This document shows positions 50,332 through 59,832 of a stretch of 64,000 nucleotides of DNA, piece after piece. The notes below the pieces were generated by a model that was not told where the DNA came from, did not search any database, and worked only from the letters and a program-made list of their open reading frames with translations. Numbering within the stretch: position 1 is the first letter of the stretch; the number at the start of each line of letters is the position of its first letter. Position numbers and translations under genes: made by a program. The stretch is from positions 2,976,001 to 3,040,000 of the forward strand of contig NZ_CP015863.1 in the NCBI RefSeq assembly GCF_002163755.1, read 5' to 3'. The stretch comes from Vibrio campbellii CAIM 519 = NBRC 15631 = ATCC 25920. Its GTDB lineage: Bacteria > Pseudomonadota > Gammaproteobacteria > Enterobacterales > Vibrionaceae.

Positions 50332-51273
50332 TTATTCGTCTGCGTAGATTTTCATGCTCAACTCACCTTGCGTATTGATGCCAGCTCGGTACATGCCAGA
50401 ACTGTTCATCGCAAAGTGCAGCTCACCTTTAGCATCAATCGCAATCAAACCACCTTCGCCGCCCATTGCTTTTAAATCACCCTGAATAATGTGTTCGCAC
50501 GCCGTGTGTACGTCTTCTTGCAAATAACGCATGCGTGCTGCAACGTCTTCGGCAGCACGTTTACGAATAAAGAACTCACCAACACCCGTAGTGGAAACCG
50601 CAACAACACCATTCTCTGCCACCGTGCCGCACCCAATCAGAGCGGAGTCTCCCACTCGACCGTATTTCTTGTTGGTCACACCGCCAGTGCTGGTTGCTGC
50701 CGCTAAGTTACCGTGTTGGTCCAATGCCACAGCGCCGACAGTACCGTGTTTACGATCATCAGGGTAACGAGACTCGGAAAGAGCAAACATGCCTTTCTCA
50801 CGCATAGAAATCAGTTGTTCATAGCGACGATCAGTGAAGAAGTAATCTTGCTCGGTGTACTCATAGCCTTGTTCGAAAGCAAACTTTTCTGCGCCCTCGC
50901 CCATCAACAATACATGGTTACTGTTTCGCATTACGTCACGAGCGAGCTCAATTGGGTTTCTGATATGACGAACCCCAGCGACTGCTCCTGCAGCTTGGTG
51001 TCGACCATCCATCACAGAAGCGTCCATTTCGACCATCTCGTTATGGGTCAGCACAGAGCCTTTACCCGCATTAAAGTTGGGAGAGTCTTCCAACACTTTC
51101 ACCGCCACCACGACCGCATCTAAGGCTTCACCGCCTGTTGCTAGGATTTGATGCCCCGCTTTTACCGCAGCTTCTAAATCCGCCAAGATGGATTGTTGCA
51201 GTTCATCACTCATCTGTTCACGCAAGATAGTGCCTGCACCGCCATGAATGGCAATCGAGAAAGTTTTCGTCAT
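50332..51273 (-). CDS. iaaA: Isoaspartyl peptidase/L-asparaginase
   Basis: An N-terminal nucleophile hydrolase that cuts itself before Thr178 (HGTVGAVALD) to form alpha and beta chains; it removes isoaspartyl dipeptides and asparagine. Conserved blocks are FSIAIHGGAGTIL, NAGKGSVLT, EMDASVMDG and ATSTGGVTNKKYGRVGDSALIGCG. I prefer the ATG at 51273 (MTKTFSIAIHGG), giving 313 aa; an in-frame ATG at 51285 lies just upstream. Monocistronic. Confidence 0.94.
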   Translation of the reverse strand: MTKTFSIAIHGGAGTILREQMSDELQQSILADLEAAVKAGHQILATGGEALDAVVVAVKVLEDSPNFNAGKGSVLTHNEMVEMDASVMDGRHQAAGAVAGVRHIRNPIELARDVMRNSNHVLLMGEGAEKFAFEQGYEYTEQDYFFTDRRYEQLISMREKGMFALSESRYPDDRKHGTVGAVALDQHGNLAAATSTGGVTNKKYGRVGDSALIGCGTVAENGVVAVSTTGVGEFFIRKRAAEDVAARMRYLQEDVHTACEHIIQGDLKAMGGEGGLIAIDAKGELHFAMNSSGMYRAGINTQGELSMKIYADE

Positions 51274-51326
51274 CGCTTTGTCCAACTGTTATTCCTTGTA
51301 TGGTTGGCACTACACCCCAGATAAAC

Positions 51327-51364
51327 AAAAAGCGCAAGTTGAAACCTCAACTTGCGCTTTTTAA
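51327..51364 (-). terminator. Terminator of slyD
   Basis: A 16-bp perfect stem (51327-51342 with 51347-51362), loop AACC, with A- and T-runs on its ends; one of the strongest hairpins here. It lies about 40 bp after the slyD stop. Confidence 0.9.
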
Positions 51365-51403
51365 AGCTTTGCTAGATAGCGTTATCTAGTGAAGAGCGTG
51401 CGA

Positions 51404-51943
51404 TTAGTGAGAACCGCAACCGCCGCCGCCACAACATTCGTGGTCGTCAGCTTTTTCTTCGCCGCCACAACAGCCACCACCTTGGTGGATGTGACCGTGT
51501 TCGATCTCTTCAGCTGTCGCTTCACGAGTAGCCATAACTTCTACTTCGAAAGTTAGTGTTTGGCCAGCTAGCATGTGGTTACCGTCTACAACAACTTCGT
51601 CGCCGTCTACTTCAGTTACTTCTACAGGGATTGGACCTTGGTCAGTATCTGCTAGGAAACGCATGCCAACTTCGATTTGGTCAACGCCTTGGAATACGTC
51701 TGCAGGAACACGTTGCACTAGTGCATCGTTGTGGTCGCCGTACGCATCTTCAGGAGCTACTGTTACTGAGAACTTGTCGCCAGCCACTTTACCTTCTAGT
51801 TCTTTCTCAAGACCAGTGATTAGGTTGTTGTGACCGTGAAGGTAATCAAGAGGTGCTTCAGAAGTTGATTGATCAACAACAACACCGTCTTCCAACATTA
51901 CTTTGTATGCAAGGCTTGCAACAACGTTCTTTTCAATTTTCAT
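51404..51943 (-). CDS. slyD: Peptidyl-prolyl isomerase and metallochaperone SlyD
   Basis: Cytoplasmic FKBP isomerase with chaperone insert, needed for nickel delivery to hydrogenase in E. coli. FKBP segments are VASLAYKVMLEDGVVVD, PLDYLHGHNNLITGLEKEL and VTVAPEDAYGDH; an insert-in-flap domain follows. The C-terminus is a metal-binding tail of His/Cys/Gly (GGGCCGG, HECCGGGGCGSH). Length is 179 aa. It lies upstream of the strong terminator at 51327. Confidence 0.95.
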   Translation of the reverse strand: MKIEKNVVASLAYKVMLEDGVVVDQSTSEAPLDYLHGHNNLITGLEKELEGKVAGDKFSVTVAPEDAYGDHNDALVQRVPADVFQGVDQIEVGMRFLADTDQGPIPVEVTEVDGDEVVVDGNHMLAGQTLTFEVEVMATREATAEEIEHGHIHQGGGCCGGEEKADDHECCGGGGCGSH

Positions 51944-52031
51944 ACTAACTCCAGGGAGATTAATTGACCTAACCAGAATGGGGTTAAGTACCGAGACGAT
52001 AGTATTATGGGGATCAATTAACGAAGTTCAA

Positions 52032-52232
52032 TTACTCAGGCTTAAAAATCCCGATCATTTCTTGTTCTGAGTGTTTATTTTTTTCTACAGATTGCGGTTT
52101 ACGCTGCTCGGTATAATCGCAGTCGACACACTCAACCAGCTCAATGTTGTTATCAATCCACCAGCGTAGAGTATCTTGCTGACTGCATTGCGGGCAGCTT
52201 GCACCCGCGATAAAACGTTTCTTGGCTTTCAC
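52032..52232 (-). CDS. yheV: YheV family putative metal-binding protein
   Basis: A 66-aa protein resembling E. coli YheV, with a two-CxxC zinc-ribbon pattern (ASCPQCSQQD and VECVDCDYTE) and the end EMIGIFKPE. The start is the GTG at 52232: AAGGA lies six bases upstream, and the resulting VKAKKRFIAGASCPQC matches E. coli YheV, also 66 aa. A longer in-frame ATG at 52277 overlaps kefB but adds no family residues. Probably co-transcribed with kefGB. Confidence 0.82.
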   Translation of the reverse strand: MKAKKRFIAGASCPQCSQQDTLRWWIDNNIELVECVDCDYTEQRKPQSVEKNKHSEQEMIGIFKPE

Positions 52233-52267
52233 TTTTGTTCCTTTTCCCGCTTGATACTGTGCGGGTA

Positions 52268-54064
52268 CTACTTCCAATGATTTGGCGACTGTTGGTCGCT
52301 TTCCATTTCACGACCGAAGATTTCTTCTAGTTCTTTACGTGCTTCTTTCGAGCGTTGAGCAAGTTCTTTGTCCTCATTGTGCTGAGGCAATAAGTCTTTG
52401 AGCATAGCATTATCTAGCTTGCGAAAATGTGCTTCTGCCCGCTTTGCTTGATACGGGTGCATGCCTAATTCTACGAGCGCTTGGCGACCTAGATCTAAAG
52501 CACCCAAAAAGGTTTCACGCGAGTAATTCTGCACGCCGTGGTTCATTAACTGGTAGGCTTCTACGCGGCTGCGAGCACGGGCAAGGATCTTCAATTTCGG
52601 AAAGTGCGCACGACAAATGTCGACAATCGCCATAACCTCATCTGGTGAATCCGTACAGATCACTAAAGCTTCTGCTTTATCTGCCCCCGCGGCACGTAAC
52701 AAATCAATCTGAGTCGCATCACCATAAAACACCTTATAACCGTATTTACGCAGCAAGTGGATTTGGCTCGCGTCACTTTCTAGTACTGTTACTTTGATCT
52801 TATTGGCGTACATCAAGCGGCCGACAATCTGACCAAAACGACCAAAGCCCGCGATGATCACTCGTGGTCGACGATCCACCACATTGGTCGTGACGCTCTC
52901 TTCTTCTTGGTTCAGCGTGTGCGCAAACCACTTCTTCTGCCCCATGAGCAACAGCGGCGTGGTCACCATCGACAAGCTCACCACCACCAACAAGAAAGCA
53001 ACTTGTTCTTTGGTTAAGATACCTTCTTGGCTTGCCGCGGTGAAAATCACAAACGCAAACTCACCACCTTGGCTCAAAATCGCTGCCATACGACTGCGCG
53101 ACTTAGCACGAACTCGGGCAGTGCGAGCCAAGACATACAGAACTAAACCTTTGACTACAACAAGGGCAATCACGGCACTAATAATCGCAAACGGTTGAAG
53201 TGCTAATAAGCCCAAGTTCACTGCCATACCCACAGCAATAAAGAACAAGCCAAGCAGCAAACCTTTAAACGGTTCAATCGCGATTTCTAGTTCATGACGG
53301 TATTCACTTTCTGCCAGTAACACACCCGCTAAGAAAGTACCGAGTGCCATCGACAACCCCAGCTTTTGCATCGCAACAGAAATGCCAAGTACGACTAAGA
53401 GGGCAGCAACGGTGAAGAGTTCTCGCACGCCACTCATCACCACAAAACGGAACAGAGGACGCAAGAGGAAATGACCGCCAACTAATAACGCAGCCACACT
53501 GCCTAACACCCAAATAGCATCTAACCAATCACCGCCGCTTTGACCACCAGCGAGTAATGGCAACATGGCGAGCATCGGGATGACGGCAATATCTTGGAAC
53601 AGCAACACAGCGAAACCAGATTGTCCGGTTTCCGTGCCGGCTTGCCCCTGCTCTTCGATCACTTTTAGTGCAATCGCGGTGGACGAGAGAGCCAAACCCA
53701 TACCGATCACTAAGCTCACTTGCATGCTCAACCCAAACAGGCTGACAATGCTGCCTATCACCGCCGTGGTAACAATAACTTGGGCGCCACCCAGACCGAG
53801 GATGGGTCCGCGCATCTGCCATAACTTTTTAGGGTTCAGTTCCAAACCAATTAAGAACAGCAGCAACACCACCCCAAGTTCGGCGAAATGCAGAATCGCG
53901 TCCACATCGCTGATCAACCCCAGCCCCCAAGGGCCAATTAGAACACCTGCAATCAGGTAGCCAAGCACAGACCCCAGACCCAGCCGCTGGGCAATCGGCA
54001 CCGCAATAACGGCAGCAGAAAGGAATACCACACTACTTTGAAGAAACTCACTGGTTATCGCCAT
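52268..54064 (-). CDS. kefB: Glutathione-regulated potassium-efflux protein KefB
   Basis: A CPA2 family K+/H+ antiporter that acidifies the cytoplasm on electrophile stress, silenced by glutathione. About twelve membrane helices (from SVVFLSAAVIAVPIAQRLGLG to LVVVSLSMVTTPLLLM) precede a cytosolic RCK/TrkA-N domain (RVIIAGFGRFGQIVGRLM, VLESDASQIHLLRKYGYKVFYGDATQ) and a charged tail. The start is the ATG at 54064, with AGGAGG eight bases upstream; the ORF extends in frame to 54082. Length is 598 aa. It overlaps the end of kefG. Confidence 0.94.
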   Translation of the reverse strand: MAITSEFLQSSVVFLSAAVIAVPIAQRLGLGSVLGYLIAGVLIGPWGLGLISDVDAILHFAELGVVLLLFLIGLELNPKKLWQMRGPILGLGGAQVIVTTAVIGSIVSLFGLSMQVSLVIGMGLALSSTAIALKVIEEQGQAGTETGQSGFAVLLFQDIAVIPMLAMLPLLAGGQSGGDWLDAIWVLGSVAALLVGGHFLLRPLFRFVVMSGVRELFTVAALLVVLGISVAMQKLGLSMALGTFLAGVLLAESEYRHELEIAIEPFKGLLLGLFFIAVGMAVNLGLLALQPFAIISAVIALVVVKGLVLYVLARTARVRAKSRSRMAAILSQGGEFAFVIFTAASQEGILTKEQVAFLLVVVSLSMVTTPLLLMGQKKWFAHTLNQEEESVTTNVVDRRPRVIIAGFGRFGQIVGRLMYANKIKVTVLESDASQIHLLRKYGYKVFYGDATQIDLLRAAGADKAEALVICTDSPDEVMAIVDICRAHFPKLKILARARSRVEAYQLMNHGVQNYSRETFLGALDLGRQALVELGMHPYQAKRAEAHFRKLDNAMLKDLLPQHNEDKELAQRSKEARKELEEIFGREMESDQQSPNHWK

Positions 54065-54635
54065 GTTGACCTCCTTGCTCATCCCAATCTCTCAGGGGGT
54101 TGTTCAGCCATTGACGATATTGTTCAGCATGCTGATAACGTTCGATATCCGATACATTGCGCGACCAGTACAGCACTAAAGGTTCAATCCAATGCATCTG
54201 ACACAAAGCCGCGGTCAGTTCGAACGGCTGGAGGATTTGTTCCAACGGGTATTTGTTGTACCCCATCGGGCTGAACGCATCCTCTTTACCGCCAGTAGTG
54301 ATTACACTGCGCCAGTACTTACCCGCTAATGCGCTACCATCACCAAATGCAAAGCCTTTGCCCAACACACGGTCCATCCACTCTTTCAACAGTGCGGGAC
54401 AGGAATACATATAGAGAGGATGATGAAAAACAATCACATCGTGCGTCATCAGCAGATCGTGTTCGTAGTTCACATCAATAAAGAAATCAGGGTACGCGCC
54501 ATAAAGATCGTGCACGGTGACATGACCCAGTGATTCGATTTTTTTAATCATCACTTGGTTGGCAATGGAGTTTTGCGGTTCTGGGTGAGCATAAATAACC
54601 AGAACCCTCGGAGGAATGGGCGTAGCAACAGCCAA
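54048..54635 (-). CDS. kefG: KefB ancillary flavoprotein KefG
   Basis: A 195-aa flavodoxin-like NAD(P)H oxidoreductase needed for full KefB activity. Family blocks are PRVLVIYAHPEPQNSIANQ, VTVHDLYGAYPDF, DVIVFHHPLYMYSCPALLKEWMDRVL and TTGGKEDAFSPMG. Its end overlaps the kefB start, so the pair is co-translated. It is divergent from the ABC-F gene at 54813. Confidence 0.93.
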   Translation of the reverse strand: MAVATPIPPRVLVIYAHPEPQNSIANQVMIKKIESLGHVTVHDLYGAYPDFFIDVNYEHDLLMTHDVIVFHHPLYMYSCPALLKEWMDRVLGKGFAFGDGSALAGKYWRSVITTGGKEDAFSPMGYNKYPLEQILQPFELTAALCQMHWIEPLVLYWSRNVSDIERYQHAEQYRQWLNNPLRDWDEQGGQHGDNQ

Positions 54636-54812
54636 ATGGTCGTCCTTGTGTTGATTTCTCAGGGAAAATTATCGTTATCAGCTTGTTATACTTTTTTGTA
54701 TAGCATAATGCAATTAAAGCGCAGAGATCGACTTTTCCCGCCAATACCCCTACTATTCACCGCGAGATCAACGACCAAGAAACGCGCACTGCGCAAAGTG
54801 AATTAAAACTCT

Positions 54813-56732
54813 ATGATTACCTTCTCTGATATTCAGTTACTGCGTGGCGGTAAACCTCTTTTAGACCAAGCATCTGCAACCATTCATCCGGGTGACAAAG
54901 TGGGTCTGGTTGGTAAAAACGGCTGTGGTAAATCAACTCTGTTTGCCCTACTAAAAGATGAACTGTCGATTGATGCAGGCTCATTTAGCCAACCTCAACA
55001 TTGGGAATTGGCTTGGGTTGCACAGGAAACGCCAGCACTCGACCGTAGTGCACTGGAATACGTGATTGATGGTGATCGTGAGTTCCGCGATCTTGAAGCT
55101 CAACTGGCTGTCGCCGAAGAGAAAGACAACGGCACCTTAGTTGCGGAGATCCACGGCAAGATTGAAACCATTGGCGGTTACAGCATTCGCGCACGTGCTG
55201 CCGAGCTGCTTGATGGTCTGGGCTTTAGCCAAGAGCAAATGAGCTGGAACCTAACTCAGTTCTCGGGTGGTTGGCGTATGCGCCTTAACTTGGCTCAAGC
55301 GCTATTGTGTCGTTCTGATCTACTGTTACTCGACGAACCAACCAACCACTTGGATTTGGACGCGGTAATGTGGCTAGAGCGCTGGCTACAAAACTACCCT
55401 GGTACGCTGATTCTGATCTCGCACGACCGTGACTTCTTGGACCCGATCGTTGGTCGCATCATTCACATCGAGAACCAGCAGTTGAACGAATACACGGGTA
55501 ACTACTCGTCATTCGAAAACCAACGCGCACAAAAGATGGTGCTGCAACAGGCGATGTTCGAGAAGCAACAGAAACAGATGTCGCACATGCAAAGCTACAT
55601 TGACCGCTTCCGTTACAAAGCATCAAAAGCGCGCCAAGCACAAAGCCGTATTAAAGCGCTGGAGCGTATGGAGAAGGTACTGCCAGCGCAGTTCGATAAC
55701 CCATTTAGTTTCCAGTTCCGCGATCCTGCAGCGCTACCAAACCCAATCATGATGATGGATGAAGTATCAGCAGGCTACGGTGACAACCTGATCCTAGAGA
55801 AGATCCGCCTTAACCTAGTGCCGGGTAGCCGTATTGGCCTACTTGGTCGTAACGGCGCAGGTAAATCAACCTTGATCAAACTGCTGTCTGGTGAGCTCAA
55901 AGCACAAGGCGGCGATCTGACTTACTCGCAAGGCGTGAAGATCGGTTACTTCGCTCAGCACCAACTAGAAACACTGCACCCAGAAGAAACACCGCTTCAG
56001 CACATGATGCAAATCGCGCCGGATCAAACCGAGCAGCAACTACGTGATTACCTAGGTAGCTTTGGTTTCCAAGGTGATAAAGCGCTTGAGAAAGTTGCAC
56101 CGTTTTCTGGTGGTGAGAAAGCACGTTTGGTATTGGCATTAATTGTGTGGCAGAAACCGAACCTGTTGCTACTCGATGAACCGACCAACCACTTGGATTT
56201 GGACATGCGCCAAGCATTGACCATGGCACTGCAAACATTCGAAGGTGCCATGGTGATTGTTTCGCACGACCGCTACCTATTGCGTGCAACCACAGATGAT
56301 TTGTACCTTGTGTACGATCGCCAAGTCGCACCATTCGACGGTGACTTGAACGATTACTACAAGTGGTTGACCGAGCAACAAAAAGCCGAGCGTAAAGAAG
56401 CACAAGCAGCTCAGCCAGTGAAAGATAACGCCAACAGTGCAGCGGCAAAAAAAGAGCAAAAGCGACGCGAAGCAGAATTTCGTAAACAGACCGCACCAAT
56501 TCGCAAAACGCTGACACAGTTGGAAAACAAAATGGATAAGTTAGGCGAAGCACTGACGAAAGCAGAAGAACAGTTATCGGATAACTCTCTGTATGAAGCC
56601 GAAAACAAAGCTAAACTTAACGAAGTGTTGGCGCTTCAAGCTTCTAGCAAAGCAGATCTTGAAGAAGTAGAAATGGAATGGATGTCTGCCCAAGAAACAC
56701 TTGAGCAGATGGAACTAGAGTTTAATCAATGA
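54813..56732 (+). CDS. yheS: ABC-F family ATPase YheS
   Basis: A soluble twin-ATPase ABC-F protein, likely acting on the ribosome. First domain: Walker A GLVGKNGCGKSTL, signature FSGGWRMRL, Walker B LLLLDEPTNHLDL. Second domain: GLLGRNGAGKSTL, FSGGEKARL, LLLLDEPTNHLDL. A linker of charged helices lies between, and the C-terminal coiled coil (KKEQKRREAEFRKQTAPI) follows. Length is 639 aa. It heads the yheS-TIGR02444-yheT-yheU group. Confidence 0.93.
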   Translation: MITFSDIQLLRGGKPLLDQASATIHPGDKVGLVGKNGCGKSTLFALLKDELSIDAGSFSQPQHWELAWVAQETPALDRSALEYVIDGDREFRDLEAQLAVAEEKDNGTLVAEIHGKIETIGGYSIRARAAELLDGLGFSQEQMSWNLTQFSGGWRMRLNLAQALLCRSDLLLLDEPTNHLDLDAVMWLERWLQNYPGTLILISHDRDFLDPIVGRIIHIENQQLNEYTGNYSSFENQRAQKMVLQQAMFEKQQKQMSHMQSYIDRFRYKASKARQAQSRIKALERMEKVLPAQFDNPFSFQFRDPAALPNPIMMMDEVSAGYGDNLILEKIRLNLVPGSRIGLLGRNGAGKSTLIKLLSGELKAQGGDLTYSQGVKIGYFAQHQLETLHPEETPLQHMMQIAPDQTEQQLRDYLGSFGFQGDKALEKVAPFSGGEKARLVLALIVWQKPNLLLLDEPTNHLDLDMRQALTMALQTFEGAMVIVSHDRYLLRATTDDLYLVYDRQVAPFDGDLNDYYKWLTEQQKAERKEAQAAQPVKDNANSAAAKKEQKRREAEFRKQTAPIRKTLTQLENKMDKLGEALTKAEEQLSDNSLYEAENKAKLNEVLALQASSKADLEEVEMEWMSAQETLEQMELEFNQ

Positions 56733-57208
56733 CAAACGAGCACGCAGAATACACTCTTACCCTAGAACACCTTTGGCAGTTCAGTCTGCAATTTTATGGT
56801 GTGCGAGAAGTGAAGGAAGCGTGCCTATCATTGCAAAATAACTATCACGGTAACGTGAACCTATTACTGCTGCTCAGATGGCTCGATGAGCAGCAGGTAA
56901 TTTTCCAAGAGCAAGACTGGCACTTGGTGCAAGGCTGTCTTGGTCGAAGTGAAACCCTGCTCCACTCTTACCGTGAACTTCGTCGCCACCTCAAATCACA
57001 AGTTAATGACGCGCTTTATCGCGAAGCATTACAGTTCGAATTGCAGCTCGAAAAACAGCAACAGTCCGACCTAGTCGACTGCGTCAACTCACTCAAATTA
57101 GTCAAGAATGACGGCGAACCACTGACGCTGAGATACTGTCGCCAGTTGGGTGGTGAACATTTACAACAGGCATTCTCCATGCCAGTTCCAAACATTCAAT
57201 ATCCATAA
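56729..57208 (+). CDS. TIGR02444 (DUF2390) family protein
   Basis: A 159-aa protein of unknown function. It begins MTNEHAEYTLTLEHLWQFSLQFY and carries VREVKEACLSLQNNYHGNVNLLLLLRWLDE, the pattern of the TIGR02444/DUF2390 family, then a helical tail rich in Glu and Gln. Its start overlaps the yheS stop (ATGA), so it is translated from the same mRNA, which places it in the yheS-yheT context common to gammaproteobacteria. Confidence 0.82.
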   Translation: MTNEHAEYTLTLEHLWQFSLQFYGVREVKEACLSLQNNYHGNVNLLLLLRWLDEQQVIFQEQDWHLVQGCLGRSETLLHSYRELRRHLKSQVNDALYREALQFELQLEKQQQSDLVDCVNSLKLVKNDGEPLTLRYCRQLGGEHLQQAFSMPVPNIQYP

Positions 57209-57308
57209 ATCAGTCATAAACCAGTAAAATATCTATACTAAAGCTATAAAGGATTATATTAATAAGTTCTTCGGCGAACATTGAAGGACCATACAAGAGC
57301 AGTTAGGT

Positions 57309-58316
57309 ATGACACAATTTTTCGCAGCCGCCGGGATTAAGAACCCGCATCTCCAGACGCTATTGCCGCGCTTTATCCGCAAAAAAGCGTTATTTACGCC
57401 TGTTTGGCAAACACTCGATACACCGGATGGTGACTTCCTTGATTTGGCCTGGTCACAGCAGCCAGGTTCTGAAGCCGCTCACATCAAACCAATCTTCGTC
57501 CTCTTTCATGGCTTGGAAGGCTGCTTCTATAGCCCGTATGCGAATGGTTTGATGAATGCCTTCTCTAAATCGGGTTGGCTGTCAGTGATGATGCACTTTC
57601 GTGGGTGCAGCGGTAAGCCAAACAAAAAAGCCCGCGCTTATCACTCCGGCGAAGTAACGGATGCTCGCTTCTTTCTTGAGCAGCTCAATCAGCAATTCCC
57701 TAACAACCCTAAAGTTGCGGTCGGTATTTCCCTTGGCGGTAACATGTTGGCGAACTACTTGGCTGAGTACAAAAACGATCCCATCTTAAGTGCCGCGACC
57801 ATTGTCTCTGCACCACTGAACTTGGCAGCATGCGCAAATCGTATTGAGCAAGGCTTCTCGAAAGTTTACCGACGCTATTTGCTCTCCTCACTCAAACGCA
57901 ATGCGTTACAGAAGCACGATTTGATCCACGGAGAGTTAGCCCTGTCGTACAACTCGATCAAACGCGTCACTCGCTTGTATGAGTTTGATGACTTGATCAC
58001 CGCGCCTCTGCATGGCTTTAAGGACGCGCAAGATTATTACGATCAATGTTCAGGCTTAAGCAAGCTGCAGCAGATCACCTTGCCAACCTTGATCATCCAC
58101 GCCAAAGACGATCCCTTTATGACCGAAGAAGTGATCCCGAAATTCGTATTGCCAGACAACATCGATTACCGACTTTACGAACATGGTGGTCACGTAGGCT
58201 TCCTAACAGGTAGCGCATTAAAGCCGAAGTTCTGGTTAGAAGAAGCCCTGCCGGCTTACTATGAAAGTATCGCTGCGGAGTACCTTTCTGCTGTATCCGT
58301 GCCGCGAACACAGTAA
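57309..58316 (+). CDS. yheT: YheT family alpha/beta hydrolase
   Basis: A 335-aa hydrolase fold protein. The oxyanion-type segment FVLFHGLEGC is followed by the nucleophile elbow VGISLGGNML (Ser in GxSxGG), and the late DDPFMTEE and GGHVGFL supply the Asp and His of the triad. Family YheT/YbgT-like esterase, substrate unknown. It lies 100 bp after the TIGR02444 gene and before yheU, as in E. coli. Confidence 0.9.
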   Translation: MTQFFAAAGIKNPHLQTLLPRFIRKKALFTPVWQTLDTPDGDFLDLAWSQQPGSEAAHIKPIFVLFHGLEGCFYSPYANGLMNAFSKSGWLSVMMHFRGCSGKPNKKARAYHSGEVTDARFFLEQLNQQFPNNPKVAVGISLGGNMLANYLAEYKNDPILSAATIVSAPLNLAACANRIEQGFSKVYRRYLLSSLKRNALQKHDLIHGELALSYNSIKRVTRLYEFDDLITAPLHGFKDAQDYYDQCSGLSKLQQITLPTLIIHAKDDPFMTEEVIPKFVLPDNIDYRLYEHGGHVGFLTGSALKPKFWLEEALPAYYESIAAEYLSAVSVPRTQ

Positions 58317-58386
58317 ACTACTTAGGCGCACCAGACATCAACAACCTAAGAGGCGCGCTTAAACATCATAAAAGTTTGAGGTATTT

Positions 58387-58599
58387 ATGATCATTCCATG
58401 GCAAGACATTGCGCCAGAGACACTAGAAAACCTGATCCGCGAATTCGTTCTTCGTGAAGGCACCGACTACGGCTCAGTTGAAGTTTCACTGCAGAGTAAA
58501 ATCGATCAGGTCAAATCCCAATTAGAGAAAGGCGAAGCGGTCATCGTATTTTCTGAGCTTCATGAAACGGTTGATATCCAACTAAAAGCAAAGTTTTAG
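58387..58599 (+). CDS. yheU: YheU family protein
   Basis: A 70-aa protein starting MIIPWQDIAPETLENLIREFVLREGTDYG, a close match to E. coli YheU. Conserved in length and position after yheT; function unknown. Its neighbours prkB and crp follow in the same order as in enterobacteria. Confidence 0.9.
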   Translation: MIIPWQDIAPETLENLIREFVLREGTDYGSVEVSLQSKIDQVKSQLEKGEAVIVFSELHETVDIQLKAKF

Positions 58600-58668
58600 A
58601 CCCTTCACATTTTACCGTATCCCACTCGATGACAAGGGCTTGTTACGTGCTATAGTGGGTTATCGACC

Positions 58669-58694
58669 GTGCAGCATACGCGTGCTGCACTTTA
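58669..58694 (+). terminator. Hairpin upstream of prkB
   Basis: GTGCAGCA (58669-58676) and TGCTGCAC (58683-58690) form an 8-bp stem with loop TACGCG, then TTTAC. It may end yheU or attenuate read-through into prkB. Confidence 0.45.
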
Positions 58695-58723
58695 CAGGTA
58701 AGTAATTTTCGACAAGGTTTGTC

Positions 58724-59593
58724 ATGTCAGCGAAACACCCAATCATTGCGGTTACTGGTTCGTCCGGTGCCGGTACTACCACCACTTCTGAAGCCTTCCG
58801 CAAGATGTTCAATATGATGAACGTCAAACCAGCGTGGGTTGAAGGTGACAGCTTCCACCGTTTTACACGTCCAGAGATGGATGTCGAAATCCGTAAAGCG
58901 CGTGAGCAAGGCAAACACATTAGCTACTTTGGGCCACAAGCCAATGACTTTCCGGGCCTAGAAGAGTTCTTTCGTCAGTTTGGTGAAGATGGCACCGGCA
59001 GCGTGCGCCGCTATCTGCACACTTTTGATGAAGCCGTTCCATACAACCAAATGCCGGGCACCTTTACACCTTGGCAAGATCTGCCTGAAAACAGCGATGT
59101 ACTGTTCTACGAAGGTTTACACGGTGGCGTGGTGGATGGCGATGTTAATGTGGCGCGTCACGTTGACTTTCTGATTGGCATGGTGCCAATCGTGAACTTG
59201 GAATGGATTCAAAAGTTCGTTCGTGACACGCGCGATCGTGGCCACTCAAGAGAAGCGGTAATGGATTCGATCGTGCGCTCGATGGACGATTATCTGAACT
59301 ACATTACCCCGCAATTTTCCCGCACACATATCAACTTCCAGCGTGTACCGACCGTTGATACTTCCAACCCACTTAACGCCAAAGGCATCCCTAGTTTGGA
59401 TGAAAGCTTCGTGGTGATCCGCCTACGCGGTATCAAGAATGTCGACTTCCCGTATTTGCTGGCGATGATTGATGGCTCATTCATGTCTCGCCATAACACC
59501 ATTGTGGTTCCAGGCGGTAAGATGAGCTTTGCAATGGAGCTCATAGTGAGGCCGATCCTGCAGCAACTCATCGAAACTGGGAAAATTGGCTAA
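58724..59593 (+). CDS. prkB: Phosphoribulokinase-like protein PrkB
   Basis: A P-loop kinase of the phosphoribulokinase/uridine kinase family, VTGSSGAGTTTTSEAF (P-loop), with VEGDSFHRF and RRYLHTFDEAVPYNQMPGTFTPW. Length is 289 aa, equal to E. coli PrkB. The bacterium is not a Calvin-cycle organism, so the natural substrate is unclear. It lies between yheU and crp as in enterobacteria. Confidence 0.93.
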   Translation: MSAKHPIIAVTGSSGAGTTTTSEAFRKMFNMMNVKPAWVEGDSFHRFTRPEMDVEIRKAREQGKHISYFGPQANDFPGLEEFFRQFGEDGTGSVRRYLHTFDEAVPYNQMPGTFTPWQDLPENSDVLFYEGLHGGVVDGDVNVARHVDFLIGMVPIVNLEWIQKFVRDTRDRGHSREAVMDSIVRSMDDYLNYITPQFSRTHINFQRVPTVDTSNPLNAKGIPSLDESFVVIRLRGIKNVDFPYLLAMIDGSFMSRHNTIVVPGGKMSFAMELIVRPILQQLIETGKIG

Positions 59594-59626
59594 AAACCTC
59601 GTTAATTGAGTGTTTACTTTTCATAC

Positions 59627-59642
59627 CGTGATCATGTGCACA
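59627..59642 (+). promoter_or_regulatory. Putative CRP site in the crp promoter region
   Basis: CGTGA-N6-GCACA at 59627-59642 matches the TGTGA-N6-TCACA pattern at 8 of 10 positions. It lies about 200 bp upstream of the crp start, consistent with autoregulation, but the match is moderate. Confidence 0.5.
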
Positions 59643-59832
59643 GTTTTGCTTACAAAATCTCAATCATGGCACGATTAAAATCAAGAAATCGTTTCCGAAA
59701 AAGGATACTATTTCTAACCGAAACACAAGAGAGCTTGCAGCATATAAAAAGTGCTCTTATCCTAGTAAGCCCATTCAGGCTTAGCTAAAATATGGATAGC
59801 GCAAGCGTACCCTGCAGAGGAAGTGAGATATT

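Noticed and set aside
53565..53960. A 131-codon open frame on the plus strand
   Set aside because: Antisense to the membrane part of kefB, with no family signature.
55897..56553. A 218-codon open frame on the minus strand
   Set aside because: Antisense to yheS, with Leu/Ser/Arg-rich shadow composition and no motifs.
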